A stretch of 32,634 nt of DNA, from NCBI GenBank assembly GCA_013694495.1, contig JACDCH010000363.1, positions 1 to 32,634 of the forward strand, given 5' to 3'. Both the position numbers and the translations under genes were made by a program. Positions 9,398 through 17,929 of the stretch are shown here, piece by piece. Below the pieces are notes generated by a model, which ran no database searches, had not been told where the DNA came from, and worked only from the letters and a program-made list of their open reading frames with translations. The number at the start of each line of letters is the position of its first letter. Positions within the stretch are counted from its first letter, which is position 1. Source of the DNA: Acidimicrobiia bacterium. Its GTDB lineage: Bacteria; Actinomycetota; Acidimicrobiia; Acidimicrobiales; JACDCH01.

Positions 9398-11554
9398 CGT
9401 TGGCCTGCCGGGGTGGGAGCGCCGTCGGCCACGTGATCGTCACCGTCGTTCGCGGCGCTGGGCGCTTCGATCGTGTTCATGTCGGTGATGGGTCGGGGGC
9501 GGAGGTCGAGCCGTCTGAGCAGTTGGGCGTTGGCGGCGACAACGATGGTGGAGACGCTCATCAGGACGGCGCCGACCGCGGGGGGCATGGTGATCCCGGC
9601 CCACTGGAGGGCACCGGCGGCGACGGGGATGGCGATGACGTTGTATCCGGCGGCCCAAGTGAGGTTCTGGAGGGACTTGCGGTAGGTGGCCTTGGACAGC
9701 TTGATGATGGAGATGACCGCTCGTGGGTCCGAGCTGGCCAGGATCAGACCGGCGGACTCGATTGCCACGTCGGTGCCGGCGCCGATGGCGATGCCGACGT
9801 CGGCGCGGGCGAGGGCGGGGGCGTCGTTCACACCGTCGCCGACCATGGCCACGTTGAGGCCGCGGCCCTGGAGCTCGGCGACCTTGGCGGACTTGTCTTC
9901 GGGGAGGACCTCGGCGAACACCTCGTCGACCCCGAGGTCGGCGCTGACGGCGTCGGCGACCTGGTGGGCGTCGCCGGTGATCATCACCACGCGGCAGCCC
10001 ATCTGGCGGAGCTGCTCGACGGCCTCGCGGGCCTCGGGGCGGATCTCATCCTCGAGCGCGAGGGAGCCGACGATCTCGGCTCCCTTGACCCAGGTAGAGG
10101 ACCGCGGCGCCCCGCTCCTTCCAGCCGGCGGTCTGCTCGGCGAGGTCGGCCGGTTCGGTGAGCTGGCGCTCCCGGAGCAGGACCGGGCCCCCGACGGCGT
10201 AGGCGGCTCCTTCGACGGTGGCTTCCACGCCGCGTCCCGTGATCGAGCGGAAGTTGGTGGCCTGGGCGACGTCTCCCCACTGGTGCGCCGAGGTGACGAT
10301 GGCGCGGGCGAGGGGATGCTCGCTGTCGGCCTCGACGGCGCCAGCGATGCGCAGGATCTCGTCGTCGGTGTGTCCTGCGGTGGCGGCGACACCGATCACG
10401 ACGTGCTCGCCCTTGGTGAGCGTGCCCGTCTTGTCGAACAGGACGGCGTCGATGGTGCGGCTGGCCTCCAAGGCGAGGCGGTCCTTGATCAGGATGCCGT
10501 TGCGGGCCGCCATCGCACTGGACAGCGACGTGGTCAACGGGATGGCGAGGCCCAACGCATGCGGGCAGGAGATCACCAGCACGGTGACGACTCGCACCAC
10601 GGCCTCGTTGCCGTCGCCGAGCAGTGTCCAGACAACCGCGGTGACGATCGCGGCGCTGACGGCCACGTAGAACAACAGCGCGGCGGCCCGGTCGGCCAGC
10701 ACCTGGCTGCGGGACTGTGACTCTTGAGCCTCAGCGACGAGACGGCCGATCCCGGCCAGGGCCGTGTCGTCGCCGACGGCACTCACCCGCACGCGGATCG
10801 CCGAATCGGTAGACACCGTGCCGGCCACGACCCTGCCACCGACGGTCTTGGCCACGGGGCGGGACTCGCCGGTGATCATCGACTCGTCGAGCTCGGCGTC
10901 GCCGTCGACGATCTCCCCGTCGGCGGGGACGCGGCCACCGGAGCGGACCAGGACCACATCACCCACGCGGAGGTCAGCAGCAGGGATGGTCTCGACGGAA
11001 CCGTCGGCGGCCACCCGCTCGGCCTCGTCGGGCAGCAGCGCGGCGAGGGCCGCGAGGGCGTCCTGGGCCTGGCCCAGGGCCTTCATCTCCTGCCAGTGCC
11101 CGAGCAGCATGATCGAGATCAGCGCGCCGAGCTCCCACCAGAAGTCGAGGTCGAACCAGTGCAGCGACGTGGCCATCGACGCGCCGTAGGCGACGGTGAT
11201 CGCCATGGCGATCAGCAACATCATCCCCGGTTGGCGGTCTCTGGCCTCCTGGACCCCGCCGGCCAGGAACGGCCACCCGCCCCACACGAACACGAACGTG
11301 CCGAGCACCGGACCGACCCAGTCCATCCCGTAGAACTCGAGCTCGTAGCCGAACCAGTCCATGACCATGTGGCTGGTGACGACCAGCGGCACGGTCAGGA
11401 GCAGGCTCCACCAGAACCGGCGCCGGAACATCTCGACGTGGTGGCCGGCGTGCTTGCCGCCGTGGCCGGGCGACACCGTGGTCATGCCCGCGTCGCGGTG
11501 GGCCGCGGTCGGGTCGGTCGTGTGGTGATCGTGGGTGGGGTGTCCGGTCGTCAT
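9394..11554 (-). CDS. copB: CopB-type copper P1B-3 ATPase, frameshifted
   Basis: This copper-exporting P-type ATPase spans about 720 residues across two frames. The N-terminus is His-rich ([16 protein letters not shown]), as in CopB, with no CxxC domain. The membrane metal site is ISCPHALGL; the CPH motif marks subclass P1B-3. TGES, the phosphorylation motif [18 protein letters not shown] and [11 protein letters not shown] are all present. The upstream frame (11554-10046) diverges after GAAVLYL. The downstream frame (ending 9394) resumes with [16 protein letters not shown]. Removing a single base from the CCC run at 10089-10091 (GGG in the coding strand) joins them perfectly as [11 protein letters not shown] one-base assembly error is therefore likely, although a real lesion is possible. 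The start is 10 bp after csoR and the end overlaps the next ORF. Confidence 0.9.
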
Positions 11555-11564
11555 CGCAGGGTCC

Positions 11565-11846
11565 TCACGTCTTCAACAGCCGCTGGACCGCGTCCGTCGC
11601 CTCGGTCAGCTTCTGTTCGGCTTCGGGTCCCCCCGCCGCTACGGCGTCGGCGACGCAATGGCGGAGGTGGTCGTCGAACATCCCGACGGCGACGCTCTGC
11701 AGGCCCTTCGTCGCCGCCGAGATCTGCGTCAGCACGTCGATGCAGTAGCGGTCCTGCTCCACCATCTGGGCGATGCCGCGCACCTGCCCCTCGATACGTC
11801 GGAGACGCCCCAGCAACTCGTCCTTGTTCATCTCGTAGCCGGGCAT
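11565..11846 (-). CDS. csoR: Copper-sensing repressor CsoR
   Basis: CsoR is an all-helical tetrameric repressor that leaves DNA when it binds Cu(I). This 93-residue protein has the family opening (DELLGRLRRIEGQVRGIAQMV) and the Cys-His-Cys copper site at Cys35, His60 and Cys64 (RYCID and DDHLRHC), equivalent to Cys36/His61/Cys65 of the Mycobacterium tuberculosis protein. The ATG at 11846 was chosen because family members begin a few residues before the first helix; upstream in-frame starts (to 11906) would place the operator inside the coding region. It heads the minus-strand copper operon (csoR, copB, small ORF, cupredoxin) and has a good dyad directly upstream, so it should autoregulate the operon. 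Confidence 0.93.
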   Translation of the reverse strand: MPGYEMNKDELLGRLRRIEGQVRGIAQMVEQDRYCIDVLTQISAATKGLQSVAVGMFDDHLRHCVADAVAAGGPEAEQKLTEATDAVQRLLKT

Positions 11847-11856
11847 GGAGGGGACT

Positions 11857-11873
11857 ATACCCCGGTAGGGTAT
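11857..11873. promoter_or_regulatory. CsoR-type operator
   Basis: ATACCC-CGGTA-GGGTAT is a perfect dyad with 6-bp arms and a 5-nt spacer. It lies 10 bp upstream of the csoR start. The TACCC/GGGTA arms around a G/C tract match the general form of known CsoR boxes. It is followed upstream on the minus strand by AT-richer sequence suited to a promoter. Autoregulation by CsoR is inferred. Confidence 0.72.
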
Positions 11874-12023
11874 TAGCAGCAACCGGGTGAACGACCGGTG
11901 CGCCATCTCGCCGTCGAAGCGCCTGCATGACCGAGCGAGACAGCCGGGCCGGGTCGATCTGGCCGGCTCGAGCCGCCTCGAACATCTCCTCGATTTCCGG
12001 CCGGGCTGACTTCGGCCCTGCCT
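11874..12023 (-). other. Region between the SDR remnant and csoR with a short unassigned frame
   Basis: On the minus strand an open stretch at about 12030-11905 reads GPKSARPEIEEMFEAARAGQ and continues with DPARLSRSVMQALRR. It looks protein-like (amphipathic, no Arg/Pro junk), but it has only a TTG start near the SDR stop and runs into csoR out of frame. It may be a remnant or the beginning of a lost gene. I recognise no family. Confidence 0.3.
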
Positions 12024-12718
12024 CTACGCCCAACCACCGGCGTAGGCGACGAACTGGCCGGTCGTGAATCGGCTGGTCCCGTCGAGGAAGGGCATGCAGA
12101 ACGAGGCGAACTCCTCCATCGTGCCCAACCGGCCGAGCGGAACCTGGGCTTCGATCTTGCGGCGGACCTCTGGGTCGGTCGCGCCGCTGGCTTGCAGGAA
12201 GCCCGGGAAGTCCATGAAGTTCGTGCCCACTGCGTTGACCTGGACGCCGTTGCTGGCCACCTCGTCGGCGACATTGCGCGTGAGCATCGTGGCGCCGGCA
12301 CGAGCCGATGAATACAGCGGCGCGCCCGGTGTCGGGCGGGCGGCAGACGCGCTGGTGATCACCAGGATCTGCCCGTCGCCCTGCGCGATCATCGGATCAA
12401 CGACAGCTTTGAGAAAGCGAAACGGCGCTTCGAGACAACCCGCCACCACCGTCCGAAGGTCCTCGACGGTCGAGTTCACGAATCTTCCGGTGACGATCTG
12501 CCCGGTAGCCGCCACCGCGGCGTCAAGGCGCCCGAATCGTTCCACGGCGGCGTTCACCAGTGCCGGTGCCGAGTCGGGCTTGGCCAGGTTCCGGACCCCC
12601 GTGACCACCTCGACTGAAGCGCCGAGAGCTTCGAGCTCGTCGACGAGCCCGTCGCAGGGTCTCCGATCACGAGGTTGTGATCGCGTCGCGCCACCGCAGC
12701 TGCGGGGAATCCACTCAC
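12024..12718 (-). pseudogene. Short-chain dehydrogenase/halohydrin-dehalogenase-like SDR, broken
   Basis: The C-terminal two thirds of an SDR protein are clear: LVNAAVERFGRLDAAVAATG, ITSASAARPTPGAPLYSSAR with the Ser-Tyr-Arg triad geometry (YSSARAGA in place of YxxxK), and the closing FTTGQFVAYAGGWA. The Arg triad and absence of TGxxxGIG resemble halohydrin dehalogenases and related SDRs. The N-terminus is damaged. A plausible start GTG (12718) gives SGFPAAAVARRDHNLVIGDP, in the frame of plsY. The frame then changes at about 12652-12656, where one missing base would give GDPADGLVDELEALGAS. The glycine-rich first loop is abnormally short. Either a deletion fused the gene to plsY or assembly errors are present. 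The substrate is unknown. Confidence 0.7.
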
Positions 12719-13342
12719 CGGGGCGGTGGTCAGACGTCGGTGGCCGGCCCAGAACCGCTGGAGGATCACCGCGCTGCTGGCCGCGGCGGCGAGGGGGAGG
12801 CCGACGGTCGGTGTCCCGCCCCAGGCGTTGGGCCAGCCCCGTCGCCACCACAGGGTGGCGGCGCCGACCCAGAGGGCGGAGGACGCGGCGGTGGCTGTGA
12901 AGGCCCGCTGCTTCGACGGGCCGACGGCGACGGCGGTCGCGATGGCGATGTCGATGGGGACGTAGGCCGGGAGGGTGGCGAGGCACTGGCCGACGCTGCA
13001 GCCGACGCCCTTCCCGCCCCGGAACTGCTTGGTGACGGGGTAGCAGTGCCCGACGACCGCGGCGACCGCGGCGATGTGCTGGCCCGTGTCGCCGGCGACG
13101 AGGCGCCCCACTCGGGTGGCGATGGCGCCTTTGGCGATGTCGGCGGCCATGACCCCATACCCCCAGCGGGCGCCGAGGACGGCGGCGGCGTTGGCACCAC
13201 CCGGGTTGCCGGAGCCGTGCTCTCGCAGGTCGACTCGCCCACCGCTGGCCAGGCGGGCGGCCACGTCGGCCGACGGGACGAGACCGGCCGCGTAGCCGGC
13301 GGCAGCCGCCGCGGCGACCCTGGTCCAACGGTGGCCGGTCAT
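12554..13342 (-). CDS. plsY: Glycerol-3-phosphate acyltransferase PlsY-like
   Basis: PlsY transfers acyl groups from acyl phosphate to glycerol 3-phosphate at the membrane, the first acylation of phospholipid synthesis. Family motifs are present: PSADVAARLASGG followed by REHGSGNPGGANAA (motif 1; more usual is GSGNIGATN), a membrane segment with DIAKGAIAT (motif 2), and VGHCYPVTKQFRGGKGV (motif 3). Five or so hydrophobic helices are visible. Normal length is about 200 residues. Here the frame continues to 262 because it runs in frame into the SDR N-terminus, so the native stop is probably lost near 12718. The start ATG overlaps the stop of the methyltransferase gene (ATGA). The altered motif 1 makes an unusual acceptor or donor possible. 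Confidence 0.82.
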   Translation of the reverse strand: MTGHRWTRVAAAAAAGYAAGLVPSADVAARLASGGRVDLREHGSGNPGGANAAAVLGARWGYGVMAADIAKGAIATRVGRLVAGDTGQHIAAVAAVVGHCYPVTKQFRGGKGVGCSVGQCLATLPAYVPIDIAIATAVAVGPSKQRAFTATAASSALWVGAATLWWRRGWPNAWGGTPTVGLPLAAAASSAVILQRFWAGHRRLTTAPVSGFPAAAVARRDHNLVIGDPATGSSTSSKLSALQSRWSRGSGTWPSPTRHRHW

Positions 13343-14121
13343 CCTGATGCCTCGGTGCGCTCGAGCACGATACGGCGCAGGGGCACGGTGAGCGTGCTGC
13401 CGATGCGGCCGGCGAGCACTCGACGGCCCGCGTCGAGGCGGGCGGGGTCGATGCCGGGGAGGTAGATCGACGTGAGCAGCTCGTCGGCATGAGCGGCGGT
13501 GTCGAGCGGGAGCGTGAACGCGAGCCGCTCGTCGTCGCTCACCTGCAGTCCCACCGCGGTGGTTGCTTGCCGTAGTGCGGCGGGTCGAAGGCGGTTGTCG
13601 TTCGGGTAGCGGATCCGTTGGCGGAGGGCGACCTGGAGGCGTCCGTATGTCACGGCGTGGCGCCAGGGAGTCGGCCCGCCGGCGGGCAGCACGAGCGTGG
13701 CCCGGCCGCCAGGTCGCAGCACGCGAGCGAGCTCGCTGAGCGCCTCGGCGACTGGATCGATGATCTGCATGCCCATCGAGCAGGTGGCTGTGTCCAGGGC
13801 TCCGGTGCGGATGGGAAGGCGGGTCGCGGATGCGCGCATCACCGGGCCCCGTTGGCGGTCGCGGGCGGCGCCGAGCTCGGCGGCCGATGTGTCGGTACCG
13901 ATCCAGCCGTGGAGCCGGTCGGCCATCGGGCCGCTCCCGCAGGCGAGGTCGAGGATCGGCCCGGGCCGGTCGGCCAGCGGCTGCGCGCACCACTGGTACG
14001 GGTCGATCCCGTCGGCGTGGCAACGGTTGAGGATGCGCTCGGTGATGCCAGGTCGATCGGCATGGAAGCGCTGTAGGTAGGCGGCCCAGGGGGGGTTCGG
14101 GGACGGGTGGAGGGCCCTCAT
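13339..14121 (-). CDS. Class I SAM-dependent methyltransferase
   Basis: The protein has 260 residues from the ATG at 14121. Motif I is ILDLACGSGPMADRL, followed by the acidic turn of strand 2 (WIGTDTSAAEL), the motif post-I/II region LDTATCSMGMQIIDP, and [19 protein letters not shown]. This is the Methyltransf_11 type of fold, acting on a small molecule or lipid in the cytoplasm. The second half (about 150-260) is typical of membrane-lipid or natural-product methyltransferases but does not reveal the substrate. The stop overlaps the plsY start by four bases, and degV lies 19 bp upstream, so the three genes form one operon. Association with plsY and degV suggests a lipid substrate, which is inference only. 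Confidence 0.8.
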   Translation of the reverse strand: MRALHPSPNPPWAAYLQRFHADRPGITERILNRCHADGIDPYQWCAQPLADRPGPILDLACGSGPMADRLHGWIGTDTSAAELGAARDRQRGPVMRASATRLPIRTGALDTATCSMGMQIIDPVAEALSELARVLRPGGRATLVLPAGGPTPWRHAVTYGRLQVALRQRIRYPNDNRLRPAALRQATTAVGLQVSDDERLAFTLPLDTAAHADELLTSIYLPGIDPARLDAGRRVLAGRIGSTLTVPLRRIVLERTEASG

Positions 14122-14140
14122 CGCGTGGTTCGAGCTTGCA

Positions 14141-14956
14141 TCAGATCGGGTGGAAGACGGCCCCGAAGGTCCCGGCGCCGGTGTGGGCGGCCACTGATGG
14201 GCCGACGAGATAGCGGGTGGTCTCGGCCACGTTCGGCAGCGAGCCCAGCGCCTGTTCGAGGTCATCGGCGACATCGGGGGCGTCGGCGTGGCCGATCCCG
14301 ACGCGCAGCGGCCCTGGGTGTGACGCCACCTGGGCAGTCATGACGGCCACCGCGTCGGCTTCGGAGGTGACCCGGTCCAGCTCGTGCATGTCGGGTCCGG
14401 TCGACGCGAAGACCGGCACCCCGACTCCGTCGTGCACCGCGAGCCGTCCGCCAGCGGCGGCGCGGGAGATCTCGCCGATCGTGAACACCGACCGGGCGTC
14501 GACGGCGACCGCGGTTGCCGCCTGCGCGGCCTGATCGAGACCGGCGCCGGAGGCGAGCACCTCAGCGGCCCGCCACACGCAGCAGCCCTCGATGAACGAC
14601 GCGGTCCCGGTGTCCACGATCTCGACGGGCACGCCGATCTCCCGGGCCGCCAGATGAACCGCGCTGACGGTCGCAGACTGGTTCGAGCCGACGTGGATCG
14701 ACAGGATCGACTCCGCGCCCCCCGCGACGGCCCGCCGGTACGTGGCCAGGACCTCCCCCGGAGAGGGGGCCGCGGTGCTGATCGACTTGCCGCTGCGCAG
14801 CTGGTCGTAGAACTCGGGGAGATCGATCTCGCGCTCGGGGCGAGCCAAACCGTCGACCACGATCGTGAGCGAGACCTCGAGGATGTCGAAGCGGGCGGCC
14901 AGCTCGGCGGGGAGCATGGCGTTGGAGTCGGTGACGATGCGAGCAGCGATGGGCAC
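14141..14956 (-). CDS. DegV-family fatty-acid-binding protein (FakB-like)
   Basis: DegV proteins bind a fatty acid in a two-domain fold; in Firmicutes, FakB presents it to the kinase FakA to make acyl phosphate. This 271-residue protein has the N-terminal RIVTDSNAMLPAELAARFDI, then LPEFYDQLRSGKSISTAAPS with the conserved ST(A)APSPGE loop, and HVGSNQSATVSAVHLAA. It ends with GPSVAAHTGAGTFGAVF, where HTGPG is more usual. The GTG start at 14956 has a GGAGG ribosome site at good spacing; longer frames upstream are arginine-rich and not credible. It leads an operon with a methyltransferase and plsY. No FakA-like kinase is visible in the window. Confidence 0.85.
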   Translation of the reverse strand: MPIAARIVTDSNAMLPAELAARFDILEVSLTIVVDGLARPEREIDLPEFYDQLRSGKSISTAAPSPGEVLATYRRAVAGGAESILSIHVGSNQSATVSAVHLAAREIGVPVEIVDTGTASFIEGCCVWRAAEVLASGAGLDQAAQAATAVAVDARSVFTIGEISRAAAGGRLAVHDGVGVPVFASTGPDMHELDRVTSEADAVAVMTAQVASHPGPLRVGIGHADAPDVADDLEQALGSLPNVAETTRYLVGPSVAAHTGAGTFGAVFHPI

Positions 14957-15070
14957 AGCATGACCTCCGGGTTGGCGACGGGAGCGGCCGCCGCGATCGG
15001 GAACCCGGTCGACGGGCGGCGGACTTCCCGACAGGGAACTGGGTCGCGGAATCCGTAGGGTTCCCTCGGC

Positions 15071-15247
15071 ATGGATCCCAGTGATGGCGGCCTGCGACGG
15101 TTGCACAACGAGGACCGGGGATTCGATTCGAACCGCGGTGGGGTCACGCTCGACGAGGCCGTGGCCTGGGCGACCATCGGCGAAGCCCAGGCGATGCACG
15201 CCACCGGCACCGCCGCCGCCCCGCTCGATCCCAGCGTCCTGAGATGA
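15071..15247 (+). CDS. 58-aa small protein coupled to the reductase gene
   Basis: A small ORF starts with ATG at 15071. It encodes MDPSDGGLRRLHNEDRGFDS, continues with NRGGVTLDEAVAWATIGEAQ, and ends with a stop at 15245-15247. The stop overlaps the ATG of the next gene in an ATGA arrangement. The codon use has strong third-position G/C and the sequence contains a plausible amphipathic helix (LDEAVAWATIGEAQAMHATG), so it is probably translated. No clear ribosome site precedes the ATG, although TTCCCT/AGGGTTCCC sequence lies just upstream. I recognise no family. Coupling suggests a partner or regulator of the flavin reductase. Confidence 0.55.
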   Translation: MDPSDGGLRRLHNEDRGFDSNRGGVTLDEAVAWATIGEAQAMHATGTAAAPLDPSVLR

Positions 15248-16626
15248 GCGGTCCCGTGGACGCCCCCGACCTGCTCGTCATCGGAGGCGGCGCTGGCGGC
15301 ATCTCCGCCGCGCAGGCCGCCGCCCGGCGCGGCGCCTCGGTGCTGATCGTGCAGGACGGGCCGATCGGTGGCGACTGCACCTTCACGGGCTGCGTGCCTT
15401 CCAAAGCGCTGCTCTCGGCGGCCGCGGCGGGCACCGGGTTCGACGAGGCCATGGCCCGGGTCCGCCACGCCGTCGGGACGATCGCCTTGAACGAGGACGA
15501 CGACGCCATGGCCGCCCAGGGCATCACGGTCCGACACGGTCGGGCGACCTTCACCGCGCCCGGGGTGGTCGACGTCGACGGCACCACGATCCGGGCGAAG
15601 CGCATCATCGTCGCCACTGGCGCCGGACCGGACATCCCCCCGATCGAGGGCCTCGGCACGATCGATGTCCTCACCAACGAGACCCTCTTCGAGCTCGAGC
15701 GCCAGCCCGAGTCGATGGCCGTCCTCGGGGGAGGGCCGATCGGCGTCGAGATGGCGCAGGCCTTCGCTCGGCTCGGCACCCGGATCACCCTGATCGAAGC
15801 CGAGGACCGGGTGCTGCCAGGCGAGGAGCCCGAGGCGTCGACGATCGTCGCCAGCGCGCTCCAGGCCGATGCCGTCGACCTACGTGTCGGGGCCCGGCTC
15901 GAACGGGTCGAGCCCGCCCCTGACGGCGCCCGCCTGCACCTCTCCGCCGGTGCACCCGTCGACGTGGAACGGGTGCTTGTGGCCATCGGCCGGCGCCCGA
16001 CCAGCGGCGGCTTCGGGCTCGAGGAGATCGGCGTCACGCTCGACGAACGCGGCTTCGTGGTGACCGACGCCACCATGCGTACCGCCGTGGCAGGGATCTG
16101 GGCCGTCGGCGACGTCACCGGGCGGCTCCAGTTCACCCACGCCGCCGCCCGCATGGGCCTCATCGCCGCGGACAACGCCCTCTCCCGGCTGGCGCGGGTC
16201 CGGCCGAAGCGGTTCGACACCGCCGCTGTCCCCTGGGTCACCTTCACCGACCCGGAGGTCGCCCACGTCGGCATGACCGAAGCCCAGGCCGCCGACCACG
16301 ACGGCCGGGTGGCGACGGTGCCCTTCGACGCCTTCGACCGAGCCATCGCATCCGGGCGCACCGGCGGGTACGTCACGCTCATCGCCGGACCCCGACGGGT
16401 CCTCGGCAACGCCGGGGGTGGCCGGCTCCTCGGTGCCACCATCGTCGGCCCGTCCGCCGGCGAGCTCGTCAACGAGGTCGCCCTGGGCATCCACACCGGC
16501 ATGTTCGCCGGCCGCCTCGCCCAGACCGTCCACGCCTACCCCACCTGGTCGATGGCCCTGCAGATCGCGGCCGGCCAGCTCTTCTTCGAGGTCGACGGCC
16601 GCGGCCACCGCCCCGCCCGCCGCTGA
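15244..16626 (+). CDS. FAD-dependent pyridine nucleotide-disulfide oxidoreductase (MerA/Lpd-like)
   Basis: This 460-residue flavoprotein has FAD-binding LLVIGGGAGGISAAQAAARR, the redox-active disulfide GGDCTFTGCVPSK (Cys45 and Cys50), NAD(P)H-binding AVLGGGPIGVEMAQAFARLG, and the second FAD motif AVGDVTG. The C-terminal dimerisation domain carries a HAYPTWSMALQIA catalytic-base motif (HxHPT in lipoamide dehydrogenase). Mercuric reductases have a terminal Cys pair and often an HMA domain; both are missing here. The substrate is therefore uncertain and may be a small disulfide, quinone or metal ion. It overlaps the preceding 58-aa ORF by four bases. Length and motifs look complete. A database name such as mercuric reductase would overstate the evidence. 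Confidence 0.88.
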   Translation: MSGPVDAPDLLVIGGGAGGISAAQAAARRGASVLIVQDGPIGGDCTFTGCVPSKALLSAAAAGTGFDEAMARVRHAVGTIALNEDDDAMAAQGITVRHGRATFTAPGVVDVDGTTIRAKRIIVATGAGPDIPPIEGLGTIDVLTNETLFELERQPESMAVLGGGPIGVEMAQAFARLGTRITLIEAEDRVLPGEEPEASTIVASALQADAVDLRVGARLERVEPAPDGARLHLSAGAPVDVERVLVAIGRRPTSGGFGLEEIGVTLDERGFVVTDATMRTAVAGIWAVGDVTGRLQFTHAAARMGLIAADNALSRLARVRPKRFDTAAVPWVTFTDPEVAHVGMTEAQAADHDGRVATVPFDAFDRAIASGRTGGYVTLIAGPRRVLGNAGGGRLLGATIVGPSAGELVNEVALGIHTGMFAGRLAQTVHAYPTWSMALQIAAGQLFFEVDGRGHRPARR

Positions 16627-16799
16627 CACGGAAGGGCCGCGTGCTGGTCGAGGTTGGAACGACAGGGGCCGCGACGAAGAGCTTGTGGCTCCACCGGTGG
16701 TCATCCCTCGCGGAGCCTTGCCCACGACGGGAGCCGGGCAGCCGGCAGGAGAGCGCCACGACATCGTCTGAAGCGCCCCGGGTCTGGTGACTGCTCTGG
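16627..16799. other. Intergenic region before the GAF-ANTAR gene
   Basis: This is a 173-bp non-coding stretch. I see no RNA gene or strong hairpin. A TTGACC hexamer occurs just downstream (16821-16826), inside the longest possible frame of the next gene, and may be a -35 element; this would favour the later TTG start at 16866. Confidence 0.35.
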
Positions 16800-17666
16800 A
16801 TGGTCATAGTGTGCTGGCTTGACCCGGCATTCGTCCCGACTCCGAACCTGAGGGGATCACTCACCTTGCCCCCTGAGCACCACCCCGAGGGCGGCTCTTC
16901 CTCCCCCCATCTGGGAGCGGAGGAGGTGCCGGGAGATGGGTCGACGCCGGTCGTGGAGCAGACGTCGACCGGCTCAGTCGATCTCCGGCGCATGGCCGCC
17001 ATCCCGGCCAGTAGCGACGTGGTCGATGGCGCGCTGCGCCTGGTGGTCGCCCTCGCCGCAGCGACGGTCGGCGGTGCGGACGGTGTGAGCGTGTCACTCG
17101 AACGCCGCGGGGAGTTGATGACGGTGGCATCGAGCGACGAAACGGTCCTCCAGATGGACCACGACCAGTACGCCACGGGGCAGGGTCCTTGCGTGGCTGC
17201 CGCCCGGGAGGGCCGTTGGTTCCACGTCGAGTCGCTCGACGAGGAGTCACGCTGGCCGGACTTCATCCCTCGCGCCATCGAGGGGGGCATCCACAGCATC
17301 CTCTCGACGCCCTTGGTGACTGAGGCTCGCCCGGTCGGTGCTCTCAACATCTATTCCAACACCAACCGAGCCTTCGGCACGACCGAGCAGGAGCTCGCGG
17401 CCCTGTTTGCAACCCAGGCCTCCGGGATCCTCGAGAACGCCGGCGCCCACGTCCCCGACGAACAAGTCGCTGCCCAGCTCGACGACGCCCTCCGGTCCCG
17501 GGAGGTCATCGCCCAGGCCCAAGGCGTGCTCATGGAACGCGACGGCCTCTCCCCCGATGACGCGTCGGCGCAGCTCCGGCGAACAGCCCGCGAGGCCGAC
17601 ATCACGCTCCGTCGCCTCGCTGAGAACATCGTTGCAGCCGCGGCCGGCCGAGGGCCTCGAACCTGA
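16800..17666 (+). CDS. GAF-ANTAR domain RNA-binding regulator
   Basis: This putative antitermination regulator has a GAF sensor domain (about residues 70-210: ALRLVVALAAATVGGADGVSV, QMDHDQYATGQGPCVAAARE, and PVGALNIYSNTNRAFG) followed by an ANTAR RNA-binding domain (about 225-285: LRSREVIAQAQGVLMERDG and the closing RRLAENIVAAA). ANTAR proteins bind paired hairpins in nascent RNA and prevent termination. Such GAF-ANTAR proteins are abundant in actinobacteria. The first 22 codons are doubtful: a TTG at 16866 follows GAGGGG and may be the true start, and a promoter-like TTGACC lies between the two. A small downstream gene may be co-transcribed. The signal sensed is unknown. Confidence 0.85.
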   Translation: MVIVCWLDPAFVPTPNLRGSLTLPPEHHPEGGSSSPHLGAEEVPGDGSTPVVEQTSTGSVDLRRMAAIPASSDVVDGALRLVVALAAATVGGADGVSVSLERRGELMTVASSDETVLQMDHDQYATGQGPCVAAAREGRWFHVESLDEESRWPDFIPRAIEGGIHSILSTPLVTEARPVGALNIYSNTNRAFGTTEQELAALFATQASGILENAGAHVPDEQVAAQLDDALRSREVIAQAQGVLMERDGLSPDDASAQLRRTAREADITLRRLAENIVAAAAGRGPRT

Positions 17667-17682
17667 TGGCTTCGTCGTGCTG

Positions 17683-17907
17683 ATGGAAGAACTCCAGCGG
17701 GCGAGGGGGGAGCTGGCGCTCTCCGTCGGTGACCTGTGGTACCGGTACTTCACGCTCGGCGGGATGAGCACTGCGCTCGAGCTCGACGCGTACCTCTACG
17801 GCGCGCTCAGTCCCAGCGACCGCGACCGCGATCTCATCGCTGTCGCCCTCAACGAACGCTTCTCCGAGCTCGACCGCGATCACCCGATCCCGTACTCGGA
17901 CGACTGA
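17683..17907 (+). CDS. Small conserved-looking protein next to GAF-ANTAR
   Basis: This 74-residue acidic protein starts MEELQRARGELALSVGDLWY. The core reads LWYRYFTLGGMSTALELDAY, then LYGALSPSDRDRDLIAVALN. I recall small actinobacterial proteins with an LWxRYFxLGG...LExxxYLxG core beside ANTAR regulators, but their function is not known. The start is uncertain between ATG 17683 and GTG 17677; neither has a clear ribosome site, consistent with coupling to the gene 16 bp upstream. It is soluble with no cysteine, and ends at PIPYSDD. Confidence 0.75.
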   Translation: MEELQRARGELALSVGDLWYRYFTLGGMSTALELDAYLYGALSPSDRDRDLIAVALNERFSELDRDHPIPYSDD

Positions 17908-17929
17908 GCCTGTCGCCCATAGCTCCACG

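Noticed and set aside
15244-16626. Naming the reductase merA
   Set aside because: It lacks the C-terminal Cys pair and HMA domain, and no mer regulator or transporter is near; only the superfamily is supported.
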